The notes: generated by a model from the sequence alone, not told the origin. A stretch of DNA of 58,664 nucleotides from CAXQZU01 sp964228555 (GCA_964228555.1 CAXQZU010000011.1:1-58664), one strand, 5' to 3'. Positions 17,936 through 26,982 are shown, numbered from the stretch's first letter. Made by a program: numbers and translations.

Positions 17936-19398
17936 TCGATCCTCACCCGCGGGTCGACGAGGGCGTAGAGCAGGTCGGCCAGGATGCTGCCTGCCACCAC
18001 CATCACGGTGGCCACCAGGGTCACGCCGGTGACGATGAACACGTCGCGGTTGGCGATGGCCAGGATGGCCTCGCGCCCCATGCCCGGCCACGAGAAGATC
18101 TGCTCGGTGATCACGGAGCCGCTGACGAGGAAGGGCAGGGAGAGGCCCAGCAGCGTGATCGTGGGCATGAGCGCGTTGCGCAGCGCATGGCGCCAGACCA
18201 CGCTGTGCTCCGAGAGTCCCTTGGCGCGCGCCGTGCGCACGTAGTCCTGGCTCATCACCTCCAGCATGGCGCTGCGCTGGTAGCGCGCCGTGGCCGCCGC
18301 GCCGCCCAGCCCCAGCACGAACACCGGCATCACCATGTGCTCGAGCAGGTCCAGCAGGCCGCCCTGGCCCTCGTCGTGCATCCCGGCCACCGGCAGCCAG
18401 CCCAGCCGCACCGCGAAGAGCAGCTGCAGCATCACGGCCAGCCAGAACACCGGCATCGAGTAGACGAAGAGCGAGCCCAGCGTGAGGCTGCGGTCCAGCC
18501 AGCCGCCACGGCGCACGGCCGAGAACACGCCCAGCGCCACGCCGGCGGCGAACTGCACCACCAGCGCGGCTGCAGCCAGCAGCAGGGTGTTGAGCAGCGG
18601 CTGGCGCAGGTGCTCGAACACCGGCTTCTTGTGCTGGATGGAGACGCCGAGGTTGAAGCCCGGCCCGCCGGCCTCCAGCGGGGACTCGGGCACGGAGAAG
18701 GTCACCGGCTGGGCGGCCGCGGGGTCTTGCCACGACCAGGCATCGGCGGCGAGCGCCACCGGCCCGTAGCGCCCCCCCTCGCCCGCAGGCACCTCCACGC
18801 GCGCGCCGCCCGCCCCGGCCAGCACCAGCGACGGCGGCGCCGCGTCGCGGGCAGGCCGCGCGCGCAGCAGGCCGCCGGCCGCCTCCAGCCGCAGGCCCTC
18901 GGCATCCATCACCACCGGGGCCTCCCCCACCTGCAGGAAGCGGCTGCCCACGAGATAGCGGCCCCGGCCGATGGGCTGGGGCGCGTAGCCGCCGTCGGCG
19001 CCGCGCACGAGGCGCACGTCCCCGGCGCCCGACTCCTGGCGGCTCTGCTGCGTGGCCTGCAGCAGCAGCACGGCCGGCGGCGGCTGCACGCGCGCGCGCA
19101 GCACGTTGCGGCCGCCCTCGCCTCGCACCTCGAAGGCCAGCCCGCCGCCCTGCGCCTCCAGCCACTCCGCGTCGCGCCAGAACATCTTGCGCAGGTGCAG
19201 CAGGTAGCGCTCCACCACCGGCCGGTCGTAGCCCCACAGCGCGCGCAGGCGCTGCAGGTCCTCCTCCTGGATCTTGGCGCTCTCCCGGGCCGTGAAGGGG
19301 TCGCCGGGGGCGAGGTTCACCGCGAGGAAGGTGAGCGTGTACACGCCCCAGATGATCAGCAGGCCCGTGAGCAGGCGGCGGGCGAGGTAGGCGATCAC
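17932..19398 (-). CDS. Peptide/oligopeptide ABC transporter permease (DppB/OppB type), first set, with large periplasmic insert
   Basis: The 488-residue permease starts with the canonical first helix (MIAYLARRLLTGLLIIWGVY). It has the EAA region (VRTARAKGLSEHSVVWRHALRNAL) and ends DLLYALVDPRVR. Between residues about 75 and 235 it carries an extra 150-160 residues rich in Gly, Val, Arg and Leu in short beta-like stretches (GRGRYLVGSRFLQVGEAPVV; LVLAGAGGARVEVPAGEGG). DppB proteins have only about 20 residues there. The insert faces the periplasm, next to where the binding protein docks, so it may be a fixed binding or gating module; that is inference. The gene follows the binding protein by 36 bases. 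Confidence 0.88.
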   Translation of the reverse strand: MIAYLARRLLTGLLIIWGVYTLTFLAVNLAPGDPFTARESAKIQEEDLQRLRALWGYDRPVVERYLLHLRKMFWRDAEWLEAQGGGLAFEVRGEGGRNVLRARVQPPPAVLLLQATQQSRQESGAGDVRLVRGADGGYAPQPIGRGRYLVGSRFLQVGEAPVVMDAEGLRLEAAGGLLRARPARDAAPPSLVLAGAGGARVEVPAGEGGRYGPVALAADAWSWQDPAAAQPVTFSVPESPLEAGGPGFNLGVSIQHKKPVFEHLRQPLLNTLLLAAAALVVQFAAGVALGVFSAVRRGGWLDRSLTLGSLFVYSMPVFWLAVMLQLLFAVRLGWLPVAGMHDEGQGGLLDLLEHMVMPVFVLGLGGAAATARYQRSAMLEVMSQDYVRTARAKGLSEHSVVWRHALRNALMPTITLLGLSLPFLVSGSVITEQIFSWPGMGREAILAIANRDVFIVTGVTLVATVMVVAGSILADLLYALVDPRVRIE

Positions 19399-19434
19399 GC
19401 GGAGGCAGGTCCCGGGGCCATGCGGCCGCGCGCG

Positions 19435-21162
19435 CTACTTGACCTTCTGCTCGGCCTTGGGCACCCACCACTCGTGCAGGTTGTGCGTGGGGCGCAGCGA
19501 GGTGACGTTCACGTTGCGGAAGCGCTTGTGGATCGCCACCAGCCCGCGCGGCTCGTAGAGCGGCGTGTAGGGCTGCTGCTCGTGGAAGATGCGCTGCATC
19601 TCCGCCCACAGCGGCCGCGCGGCCTCCTTGTCGCCCATCAGGCGCGCCTGGTCGATGATGGCGTCCACGCGCGCGTCACGGAAGTCCACGTAGTTGAAGC
19701 GGCCGTCGGCGGCGCTGCTGTGGAAGATGGGCTTGCCGTCCACCTTGGTGGCGAAGTTCATGCCGCCCACGAAGGCGTCGAAGTTGTGCTTCTTCAGCTG
19801 GGTGCTCATCTGGTTGAAGTCCTGCAGGCGGATCTCCACCTCCACGCCCACCTCGCGCAGGTTGGCCTGCACGTACTCGCACACCTTCTTGCGCACCTCG
19901 TTGCCGGCGTTGGTGACCAGCGGGAAGGCCAGCCGCGCGCCGTCCTTCGCGCGCACGCCGTCGGCCCCGCGCTTCCAGCCGGCCTCGTCCAGCAGGCGCT
20001 CGGCCGCATCGGGGTCGAACTCCAGCGGCTGGAGGCTGCGATCGCTGGCCCACATCGAGCGGATCACGATGGGCGCCGCCACCTGCGCGTAGCCGTACCA
20101 GATCGACTCGACGATGTTCTCGCGGTCGATGGCGTGCGTCATGGCGCGGCGCACGCGCGCGTCGTCGAAGGGCGCCTTGCGCGTGTTCCAGCCGATCCAG
20201 CCCATCGCGCGCGTGACGTAGGTGTAGAGCAGCACGTCCTCGTCGGCGAGCACGCGCCCGGCGTCCTTGGGCAGCACGCTCATCATCGTGTCCACGTCGC
20301 CGGCCAGCAGGGCGTTGAGGTTGGTCTCCATGTTGCCCTGCACCTTCCACACCACCCGGTCGAGGTAGGGCTTGCCCGGCTCCCACCAGCGCGGGTTGCG
20401 CACCAGCGAGACCTCCTGGTTGGCCACCACGCGCTCCAGCAGCCACGGGCCGCCGCTGGTGCGGGCCTGCTCCTCCCACGAGCCCACCTTCTGCCACTGC
20501 TCGAAGGGCACCTTGCCGAACACGTGCTTGGGCAGGATGTGCACGTCGTTGATGTCCATCAGCTGGTAGGGGTAGCGCTCCGTGAAGCGCACCGTCACCT
20601 CGCGAGGCCCGTGCACCTCCACGTCCGCGATGAAGTCCACGATCGAGGCCGACACCCAGCCCACGGCCGGGTGGCGCGCGGCCTCCCACGCGAAGCGCAG
20701 GTCCTCGGCCGTGATCGGCACGCCGTCGCTCCACGTGCACTCGCGCAGCGTGAAGCGCCACGAGAGGCCGTCGGCGCCCGGGGCCCACGACAGCGCCACC
20801 TGGGGCGTGAAGGAAGGCGGCCCGTCGTAGTAGTCGGCCTGCTCCTCCATGAGGCGCGGGAAGATCATGTCCTGGATGTAGGAGGCATCCGCGCTGGAGG
20901 AGGTGTAGGGGTTGAGGCTGTCCACGTCCGAGATGAGCGTGAGCAGCGCCGTGTCGCCGCGCTCGGGCGTGGCGCCCGGCGCGTCCTTGCGCCAGGCGCT
21001 GGTGGGCATGGCCGGCGTGGAACGCACCTCGCGCGCGTGCGGCGCACGCGGCGCCTTCTCCTCCGCGCGCGCCTCGCGGCCTGCCGTGCGCACGAGGGCC
21101 GGCAAGGCCAGCAGCACGAGGGCCAGCGGGAGCAGGCGCGGGCAGGGCAGGGCGCGACGCAT
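19435..21162 (-). CDS. Peptide ABC transporter substrate-binding protein, first set
   Basis: The 575-residue SBP_bac_5-family protein has a cleavable signal peptide (residues about 1-33) but no lipobox. Family landmarks are the early SDVDSLNPYTSSSADASYI, the domain-I strand FTLRECTWSDGVPITAEDL, and GGPWLLERVVANQEVSLVRNP. In the second lobe they are ARVRRAMTHAIDRENIV and the C-terminal PYTPLYEPRGLVAI. It should deliver peptides or related solutes to the permeases encoded immediately downstream. GGAGG lies six bases before ATG 21162. It abuts the in-frame ATG at 21168, which cannot then be the start. Confidence 0.92.
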   Translation of the reverse strand: MRRALPCPRLLPLALVLLALPALVRTAGREARAEEKAPRAPHAREVRSTPAMPTSAWRKDAPGATPERGDTALLTLISDVDSLNPYTSSSADASYIQDMIFPRLMEEQADYYDGPPSFTPQVALSWAPGADGLSWRFTLRECTWSDGVPITAEDLRFAWEAARHPAVGWVSASIVDFIADVEVHGPREVTVRFTERYPYQLMDINDVHILPKHVFGKVPFEQWQKVGSWEEQARTSGGPWLLERVVANQEVSLVRNPRWWEPGKPYLDRVVWKVQGNMETNLNALLAGDVDTMMSVLPKDAGRVLADEDVLLYTYVTRAMGWIGWNTRKAPFDDARVRRAMTHAIDRENIVESIWYGYAQVAAPIVIRSMWASDRSLQPLEFDPDAAERLLDEAGWKRGADGVRAKDGARLAFPLVTNAGNEVRKKVCEYVQANLREVGVEVEIRLQDFNQMSTQLKKHNFDAFVGGMNFATKVDGKPIFHSSAADGRFNYVDFRDARVDAIIDQARLMGDKEAARPLWAEMQRIFHEQQPYTPLYEPRGLVAIHKRFRNVNVTSLRPTHNLHEWWVPKAEQKVK

Positions 21163-21233
21163 GGGCATCCTCCAGCGGGGAGGCGCCCAGCCTACGGCAC
21201 GGGCCGCAGGCGCCCCACGGCGGGCGGGCAGGC

Positions 21234-22754
21234 CTAGCCGCCGGCGGCGTCGCCGCGGCCGGGCTTGGTCATCTCCAGCAGGTCCAGCGCCACCTTGAGC
21301 TGCTCGGGCGGCAGCAGCCGCTTCTGCTCGCACAGCTGGCGGATCGTGGCGCCCGACTCGTAGGCCTCCTTGGCCAGGCGCGCCGCGGCGTCGTAGCCGA
21401 TCAGCGGCGCCAGCGAGGTGGCCAGCATCAGGCTCTGCTCCACCTTGGCGGCCACGGCCGCGCGGTCCACCTCCAGGCCCAGCACGCAGCGCGTGCGGAA
21501 GCCCTCGACCGCACCCGCCAGCACCTCCACCGTGCCCAGCAGCTCGTCGGCCAGCAGCGGCAGCGTGACGTTGAGCTCGAAGCTGCCCGCGCCGCCCGCG
21601 GCCGTCACGGTGGTGACCGTGCCCTGCGTGCGCAGGCAGGCCATGATCAGGCTCTCGCTCTGCACCGGGTTCACCTTGCCCGGCATGATCGACGAGCCGG
21701 GCTGCAGCGCCGGCAGGCGCAGCTCGCCCAGGCCGCAGCGCGGGCCCGAGCCCAGGAAGCGCACGTCGTTGGCCACCTTCCCCAGCGCCGCCGCCGCCGC
21801 GCCCAGGGCGCCGGCGAAGAACACGCACGCCTCGCGACCGCCCAGCTGCTCGAAGTAGTTGCGCGCCGGGCGCAGCCCCAGCCCCGTCTTGCCCGAGAGG
21901 TGCACCAGCGCCTTCTCCGGGAAGTCGAGGTGGCGGCCGATGCCCGTGCCCACCGCCGTGCCGCCCAGCGCCACCTCCAGCAGCCCGTCGTAGGCCAGCG
22001 CCAGGCGCTGGCACGCGTGCGCCACCTGCGCCGACCAGCCGCGGAACACCTGCCCGTAGGTCACGGGCGTGGCGTCCTGCAGGTGCGTGCGGCCCACCTT
22101 CACGCAGTCGTCGTAGGCCGGCGCCTTCTCCAGGAAGGCCGCGGCCAGCGCGCCCATCGCCGGGATGAGCTGCTCGCGCGCCGCGCGCGCCACGCTCAGG
22201 TGCAGCGCCGTGGGGATCACGTCGTTGCTGGACTGCCCCATGTTGACGTGGTCGTTGGGATGCACGGGCTTCTTGTCGCCCGGCTTGCCCCCCAGCCGCA
22301 CGTTGGCGAGGTTGCTGAGCACCTCGTTCATGTTCATGTTCGTCGAGGTGCCCGAGCCGGTCTGGTAGACGTCGAGCGGGAACTCCTCGCTGCGGCTGCC
22401 GGCCAGCACCTCCTCGGCGGCGGCACGGATGGCGTCGGCGCGCGGCTTGTCCAGCAGGCCCAGCTCCTCGTTGGCCGAGGCCGCTGCCCACTTGATGGCC
22501 GCCAGCGCCGCGATGAAGCGCTCGGGCATGCGCCGGCCGCTGACCGTGAAGTTCTCCAGCGCACGCTGCGTCTGCGCGCCCCACATGCGGGCCGCGGGCA
22601 CGCGCACCTCGCCCATCGAGTCCTTCTCGACGCGCGAGGCGCCGGCGGGAGCCGGCGGGCGGGACGCGCTCACCGGGCCGGGCGATGCGGCCGGGGCCGC
22701 CTTGGCGGGCTTCGAGGGCTTCGTGGGGCCAGCAGGCTTGCGGGGCGTGGGCAT
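21234..22754 (-). CDS. fumC: Class II fumarate hydratase (FumC) with N-terminal extension
   Basis: FumC interconverts fumarate and malate in the TCA cycle as a homotetramer without an iron-sulfur cluster. The signature GSSIMPGKVNP is present, with the flexible-loop serines at 354-355. So are TGSGTSTNMNMNEV, VGRTHLQDATP and the catalytic HPNDHVNMGQSSND region. At 506 residues it exceeds the usual roughly 460 because of about 45 N-terminal residues made mostly of Pro, Ala, Lys and Ser before EKDSMGEVRVPA; this looks like a disordered tail, not a targeting signal. GGAG seven bases before ATG 22754 and a TAGGCT about 30 bases upstream give an ordinary leadered promoter. Confidence 0.95.
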   Translation of the reverse strand: MPTPRKPAGPTKPSKPAKAAPAASPGPVSASRPPAPAGASRVEKDSMGEVRVPAARMWGAQTQRALENFTVSGRRMPERFIAALAAIKWAAASANEELGLLDKPRADAIRAAAEEVLAGSRSEEFPLDVYQTGSGTSTNMNMNEVLSNLANVRLGGKPGDKKPVHPNDHVNMGQSSNDVIPTALHLSVARAAREQLIPAMGALAAAFLEKAPAYDDCVKVGRTHLQDATPVTYGQVFRGWSAQVAHACQRLALAYDGLLEVALGGTAVGTGIGRHLDFPEKALVHLSGKTGLGLRPARNYFEQLGGREACVFFAGALGAAAAALGKVANDVRFLGSGPRCGLGELRLPALQPGSSIMPGKVNPVQSESLIMACLRTQGTVTTVTAAGGAGSFELNVTLPLLADELLGTVEVLAGAVEGFRTRCVLGLEVDRAAVAAKVEQSLMLATSLAPLIGYDAAARLAKEAYESGATIRQLCEQKRLLPPEQLKVALDLLEMTKPGRGDAAGG

Positions 22755-22855
22755 GGCGCGACTCCGGATCCGGGGGAGGCGGCAGCCTAGCGGGAGCGAG
22801 GACGCAGGCGGGTGCCCGGCCCGGGCCGCCCCCGGGCCGCAGGCCGGGCCGCGGC

Positions 22856-24052
22856 CTAGGGCGTGGCGTCCAGCGCCCCGGCGAGGTCGGCCCAGAGGTC
22901 CTCGACGTCCTCGAGGCCCACGGAGAGGCGCAGCAGGTCGTCGCCGATGCCCGCCTCCGCCCGCTCGGCCGGCGTGAACATCGCGTGGCTGGTCAGCACC
23001 GGCAGCGACACGAGGCTCTCCACGCCGCCGAGGCTGGCGGCATGCGACACGAGGCGCAGGCGCTCGGCCACGGCGCGCGCGCGCGCGAGGCCGCCCCCCA
23101 CCGCCACGGTGAGCACGCCGCAGCCCGAGAGCCCCGTGCGCCGGGCCACCTCGTGGTCGGGGTGGCTGGGCAGCAGCGGGTGCAGCACGCGCGCCACGCG
23201 CCGGTCGGCCGCGAGCCGGCGCGCCAGCTCCAGCGCGCTGGCGGCCTGGCGCTCCACGCGCGCGTGCAGCGTCTTGAGCGAGCGCTCCAGCAGCCAGGCG
23301 GTCTCGGGGTCCGAGATGCCGCCCAGCAGCTTGCGCGTGGTGCGCAGCGTGGCCACGTGCGCAGCGCGGCCGCACACCAGGCCGGCCAGCAGGTCGCTGT
23401 GCCCGCCCAGCGACTTGGTGGCGCTCTCCATCACGAGGTCCACGCCGTGCAGCAGCGGGCGCTGCAGCGCGGGGCCCGCGAAGGTGGCGTCCAGCGCCAC
23501 GAGCACGCCATGGCGCCGCGCGGCAGCGCACAGCGCCGGCAGGTCCAGCACGCGCAGCATGGGATTCGTGGGGCTCTCGGCCCACAGCAGCCGCGCCCCG
23601 GGCAGCGCGCGCTCCAGCGCCGCGAGGTCGCCGGTGGGCACCCAGGTGGTCACGAGGCCCGACTGGCGGCCCAGGAAGCCCAGCAGGTCGCGCGTGCCGC
23701 CGTAGACGTCGCGCAGCGCCACCACGCGCTGGCCCGTGGCCACGAAGGACTGCAGCACGGCCGCCACCGCGGCCATGCCCGAGCCGAACAGCACGCTGTC
23801 CTCGGCCCCGTGCAGCAGCGCGTGCTTCTGCTCCACCACGCGGAAGTTGGGGCCGCCGTAGCGGGTGTAGAAGCCGGGCCTCTCGCCCCGCGCGGCCGCC
23901 AGCATGTCGTCGGCGGTGGCGAAGCGATGCGTGCTGGTCCGGTACACGGGCGTGCTCACCGCCCCCGTGGGCTCGCCCGGGCCTGCACCCCCATGCACGG
24001 CCTGCGTGGCCGGGCGCGGCGGGGCACGGCGCGGGTCGTCAGGCACGCTCAT
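22856..24052 (-). CDS. Cystathionine gamma-synthase/lyase-family PLP enzyme
   Basis: The 398-residue protein belongs to the Cys/Met-metabolism PLP family. The cofactor Lys213 sits in the signature SATKSLGGHSDLL. The upstream FYTRYGGPNFRVVE (Tyr and Arg contacting the phosphate of the neighbouring subunit), the FGSGMAAV helix start and WAESPTNPMLRV are also present. Members perform gamma-replacement or gamma-elimination in trans-sulfuration or methionine salvage; the exact reaction is not decided by sequence here. I use ATG 24052 (MSVPDD) rather than a codon 36 bases upstream, because a -10-like TACCGT ends six bases before it. Confidence 0.88.
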   Translation of the reverse strand: MSVPDDPRRAPPRPATQAVHGGAGPGEPTGAVSTPVYRTSTHRFATADDMLAAARGERPGFYTRYGGPNFRVVEQKHALLHGAEDSVLFGSGMAAVAAVLQSFVATGQRVVALRDVYGGTRDLLGFLGRQSGLVTTWVPTGDLAALERALPGARLLWAESPTNPMLRVLDLPALCAAARRHGVLVALDATFAGPALQRPLLHGVDLVMESATKSLGGHSDLLAGLVCGRAAHVATLRTTRKLLGGISDPETAWLLERSLKTLHARVERQAASALELARRLAADRRVARVLHPLLPSHPDHEVARRTGLSGCGVLTVAVGGGLARARAVAERLRLVSHAASLGGVESLVSLPVLTSHAMFTPAERAEAGIGDDLLRLSVGLEDVEDLWADLAGALDATP

Positions 24053-24058
24053 GCGCGC

Positions 24059-24064
24059 ACGGTA
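24059..24064 (-). promoter_or_regulatory. Leaderless -10 element (TACCGT) for the cystathionine-family gene
   Basis: TACCGT on the minus strand ends six bases before ATG 24052 with no ribosome-binding site between. Its position decides between this ATG and the in-frame codon further upstream. Confidence 0.4.
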
Positions 24065-24131
24065 GCCTCCGGCGCACCGCGGCGCCACGGCGGACCGCGG
24101 CGCGACCCGTCCGCGCGGGCTCCCTGGCGGC

Positions 24132-24548
24132 CTAGAGCTCGCAGACCAGCGCGCCCAGCACGCTGGGCGTGTCCAGCGGCAGCGCGTAGCGACGCGTCGG
24201 GCCCTGGCAGGCGCGCTCGGCCTTCGCGCCCTCCTCGCCCTTGATGCCCACCAGCACGATGGGCAGCTGGCGGGTGGTGCGGTCGGCGCGCAGCTGGATG
24301 GCCAGGTGGCGGCCCCGCTCCACGGCGTCCTGCATGTCGATCACGATCAGGTCGGGGCGGTAGTCGCGCAGCGCGGGCGCCAGCTCGCCGCCCGACTCGC
24401 CCGGCTTGCCCTCGTGCCCCGCCTTGGCCAGCGCGTCCACGGCGGCCTGGATGCGGGCCGGGCTGGGCCCGAAGATCCACACGCGGCGCGGGATGGCGGG
24501 TGCCTTGGGCACGCGCACCGAGCTCCAGGGGGACGAGGTCTGGCTCAT
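24132..24548 (-). CDS. Pseudo-receiver (CheY-like) protein
   Basis: The 138-residue protein has a receiver-like order of strands: RRVWIFGP, then PDLIVIDMQD with an aspartate at the phospho-acceptor position, then LPIVLVGIK, then RRYALPLD. The acidic pair that binds magnesium in real receivers is replaced (IFGPSP instead of a VDD-type end). The Thr/Ser after the fourth strand and the conserved final Lys are not found. It is therefore probably not phosphorylated in the usual way and may act as a protein-interaction module. GGAG six bases before the ATG supports the start. No kinase gene is adjacent. Confidence 0.6.
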   Translation of the reverse strand: MSQTSSPWSSVRVPKAPAIPRRVWIFGPSPARIQAAVDALAKAGHEGKPGESGGELAPALRDYRPDLIVIDMQDAVERGRHLAIQLRADRTTRQLPIVLVGIKGEEGAKAERACQGPTRRYALPLDTPSVLGALVCEL

Positions 24549-24683
24549 GGGCCACTCCAGCAGGTGCCACGCCTTGCGCGGCAACAGGGGATGGTAGGCC
24601 CTTGCGCAGGGCAGGGCCTGATCCGGCCGGGGTGCCCGCCTCGGGCCCTGTCCCGGCCCGCCGCCGTCCCGGCAGGCCGGTCC

Positions 24684-26861
24684 CTAGCGGGCCGTGGCCT
24701 GCGCCTCGAGGTCGCGAGCGAGGCGCGCCTTCCACTCCGCGGGCAGGCGGTCCACCGGCACGGCCAGCCCCATGCGCTCGCTGCCGCCCAGCGTGGCCGC
24801 GGGCACCGCCACGAGCTCCAGCGCCTCGTTCACCAGCGTGCCGCCGCTGTGGCCGGGCCCGATCCACGCGTCGGTCTTCACCCACGTGCGCACCTCGCCG
24901 TCGTGCTCGAAGCCCGACACGGTGCCGCGCGAGAGGATGACGGGCGTGCGCATCTGCTCGCTGCCGTCCTGCGGGTAGCCGAACACCGTCACGGGAGCGC
25001 CCAGGCGCAGCGCATCGCTGCGGCCCAGCGGCACGTGCGGCAGGGCCAGGCCGCCGGGCAGCGGGCGCCCGAAGATGTCGGCCGTGATCTCCAGCAGCGC
25101 CACGTCCAGCGCGGCATCCTCGGCCACCACGCGCGCCAGGAAGCACTGCACCGGGGGGCGGTCCAGCGCGCGGCTGAAGGCCACGTAGATGCCCGTGCGC
25201 TGCACCGTGGACGGGTCGTCGGGCGACTCGAGCACGTGTCGGCAGGACAGCAGCAGGCCGCGCGGCGAGATGCAGGTGGCGCTGCCCGCGCCCCCCTCGT
25301 CGCAGGTGAGCTCCACCGTGGCGGCCGCCACGCGCTCGACGGGCGTCAGCCCCTCGCGCGGCGCCAGCGGTGGCCACACGAGGTCCGGCGGCAGGGCCGG
25401 CGGCGCGTCGTAGCCCACGGCCACGCGGTAGTCTGCCGGCTGCCCGCCCGTCGTCATGCACACCACGCCGAGCAGGAAGCGCCGTCCCGCCGGCAGCGGG
25501 GCCGGGAAGGACTGGTCCAGCCGCTCGTCCACGCGCTCCGAGATCGCGCGCGACAGGATGCTGCCGTCGCCCTCGCGCACCAGCAGCAGGTCCAGCGGCA
25601 GCTCCGCATCCAGCAGCACGGCGTGCAACGAGCGCGTGCCGGCCGGCGGCGTGAGCGCGTGCCAGCGGATGCCCTGCTGGCTGGCGTCGATGCGGCCCGG
25701 CGTCCACGCGCCGGGGGCCAGCACGGCCGGTTCGTCGCCCCCCCAGGTGCGCGGCAGGCCGGGGCCCTTGCCCTCCGGCACGGGCTGCAGCGTCACGCTG
25801 CACACCACCGGCCCCTCGCCCACCAGCGTGGCGCGCACGAAGTAGGGCCCGGGCGCCAGCTCGCGCAGCCCGCCCACCACGAGCCGCTCCTCGCCCGAGG
25901 AGGTGATCGCCATCCAGTCGGCGTCCTGCTCGGGCGACTCCATCGGCTCGCCGCGGCGCACGTAGAGGTCCAGGTCCTCGTCCGCATCGTTGAGCGCCGT
26001 GAGCGTGAAGCCGCGCCACCCCGCCGGGACGTCCACGCGCCACTCGCGCTCGCTGGGCGCGCTGCCGCCCATGCGCAGCACCTGCGGCCGGCCGGGCCCC
26101 AGCGGCGCGGCGTCGCTGGAGTCGGCGGGGCTGGGCGCGGCCCACGCCAGCGTGGCGCCCACGGCCGCCTCGCCCAGCCCGCGCAGCGTGAAGGTCCACA
26201 GGCCGGGCCGCAGCGCATCGCCGGCGAGCACGAACGGCTTGCGCGCGTCCAGCGGCAGCACGCGGCCCTCGGGCCCCCGCGCCTCGCCCGCCGGCGTCGC
26301 GCCCGCGGGCAGCGTCGCCGCCAGGTCCAGCCGCAGCGAGGTGGTGCCCGGCGGCACCCAGGTGCGCAGCGTGGCAGCGCCCGCCGACGGCACCACGCTC
26401 ACGGCATGGCCCGGCAGCACCGTGCGGGCCCCGCCCTTGCGGTCCACGAAGGCCACCACCTGGCCCGTCACGCCGCGCATGGAGGCGCGCACGTGCTCCA
26501 CGGTGAGGTACCAGTCGCCGGGCACCGGCGGTGCCTCGCGCCCCACGCGCAGCACCTCCACCGTGCCCTCGTCGAGGCCCGCGACCACCGCGTCCTCCTC
26601 GCCGCCGAAGGCCGGGCGGCCGTGCTGCAGGTAGAGGTCGAGATCGAGGTCCGCCGAGGCCACGACGCAAAGCGCCAGCGCGTCGCCCGGCACCTCCATG
26701 CGCGCCGTCCACGCAGGCTCGCCCAGCGCCAGCGCCACGCGCTGCGGCACGGCGTCGGCCAGCACCGGAAGGGTGCCGTCGTCGGCGCCCGCGCGCGGCG
26801 CGCCGGCCGGGGCCAGGAGGAGCGCGAGCAAGAGCGGCAAGCCGGGGCGAGTGCGCAGCAT
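24684..26861 (-). CDS. Secreted trypsin-like serine protease with repeated PPC-like domains
   Basis: The 725-residue protein has a signal peptide (about residues 1-25). Three beta-sandwich stretches of the pre-peptidase C-terminal (PPC) type follow, two with the hallmark DLDLYL/DLDLYV (near residues 70 and 300) and one degenerate copy near 410-470. The C-terminal third is a chymotrypsin/HtrA-like protease with His542 (LLSCRHVLE), Asp586 (LDVALLEI) and Ser672 (GPGHSGGTLV). No PDZ domain follows. PPC domains usually sit after a protease and help secretion or substrate binding; here they precede it. Expected location is the periplasm or outside the cell. A TAGCAT ends seven bases before the ATG. 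Confidence 0.88.
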   Translation of the reverse strand: MLRTRPGLPLLLALLLAPAGAPRAGADDGTLPVLADAVPQRVALALGEPAWTARMEVPGDALALCVVASADLDLDLYLQHGRPAFGGEEDAVVAGLDEGTVEVLRVGREAPPVPGDWYLTVEHVRASMRGVTGQVVAFVDRKGGARTVLPGHAVSVVPSAGAATLRTWVPPGTTSLRLDLAATLPAGATPAGEARGPEGRVLPLDARKPFVLAGDALRPGLWTFTLRGLGEAAVGATLAWAAPSPADSSDAAPLGPGRPQVLRMGGSAPSEREWRVDVPAGWRGFTLTALNDADEDLDLYVRRGEPMESPEQDADWMAITSSGEERLVVGGLRELAPGPYFVRATLVGEGPVVCSVTLQPVPEGKGPGLPRTWGGDEPAVLAPGAWTPGRIDASQQGIRWHALTPPAGTRSLHAVLLDAELPLDLLLVREGDGSILSRAISERVDERLDQSFPAPLPAGRRFLLGVVCMTTGGQPADYRVAVGYDAPPALPPDLVWPPLAPREGLTPVERVAAATVELTCDEGGAGSATCISPRGLLLSCRHVLESPDDPSTVQRTGIYVAFSRALDRPPVQCFLARVVAEDAALDVALLEITADIFGRPLPGGLALPHVPLGRSDALRLGAPVTVFGYPQDGSEQMRTPVILSRGTVSGFEHDGEVRTWVKTDAWIGPGHSGGTLVNEALELVAVPAATLGGSERMGLAVPVDRLPAEWKARLARDLEAQATAR

Positions 26862-26868
26862 GCCGGCG

Positions 26869-26874
26869 ATGCTA
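26869..26874 (-). promoter_or_regulatory. Leaderless -10 element (TAGCAT) for the secreted protease
   Basis: TAGCAT on the minus strand ends seven bases before ATG 26861. No Shine-Dalgarno sequence is present. It shares the 121-base divergent region with TAGGGT at 26971 on the other strand. Confidence 0.5.
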
Positions 26875-26970
26875 CGCCCGCACGGCCCGCCCGGCCCGCG
26901 CGCCGTCCACCGGGGACGCCAAGGGCCTGCCGCGCGCTGCGCGGAGCGTGCCGCCGCCATGCCCGCACGG

Positions 26971-26976
26971 TAGGGT
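26971..26976 (+). promoter_or_regulatory. Leaderless -10 element (TAGGGT) for the DUF6941-like gene
   Basis: TAGGGT ends six bases before the GTG at 26983, with only GCGCGC between. It supports the GTG as start and a leaderless mRNA. Confidence 0.5.
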
Positions 26977-26982
26977 GCGCGC

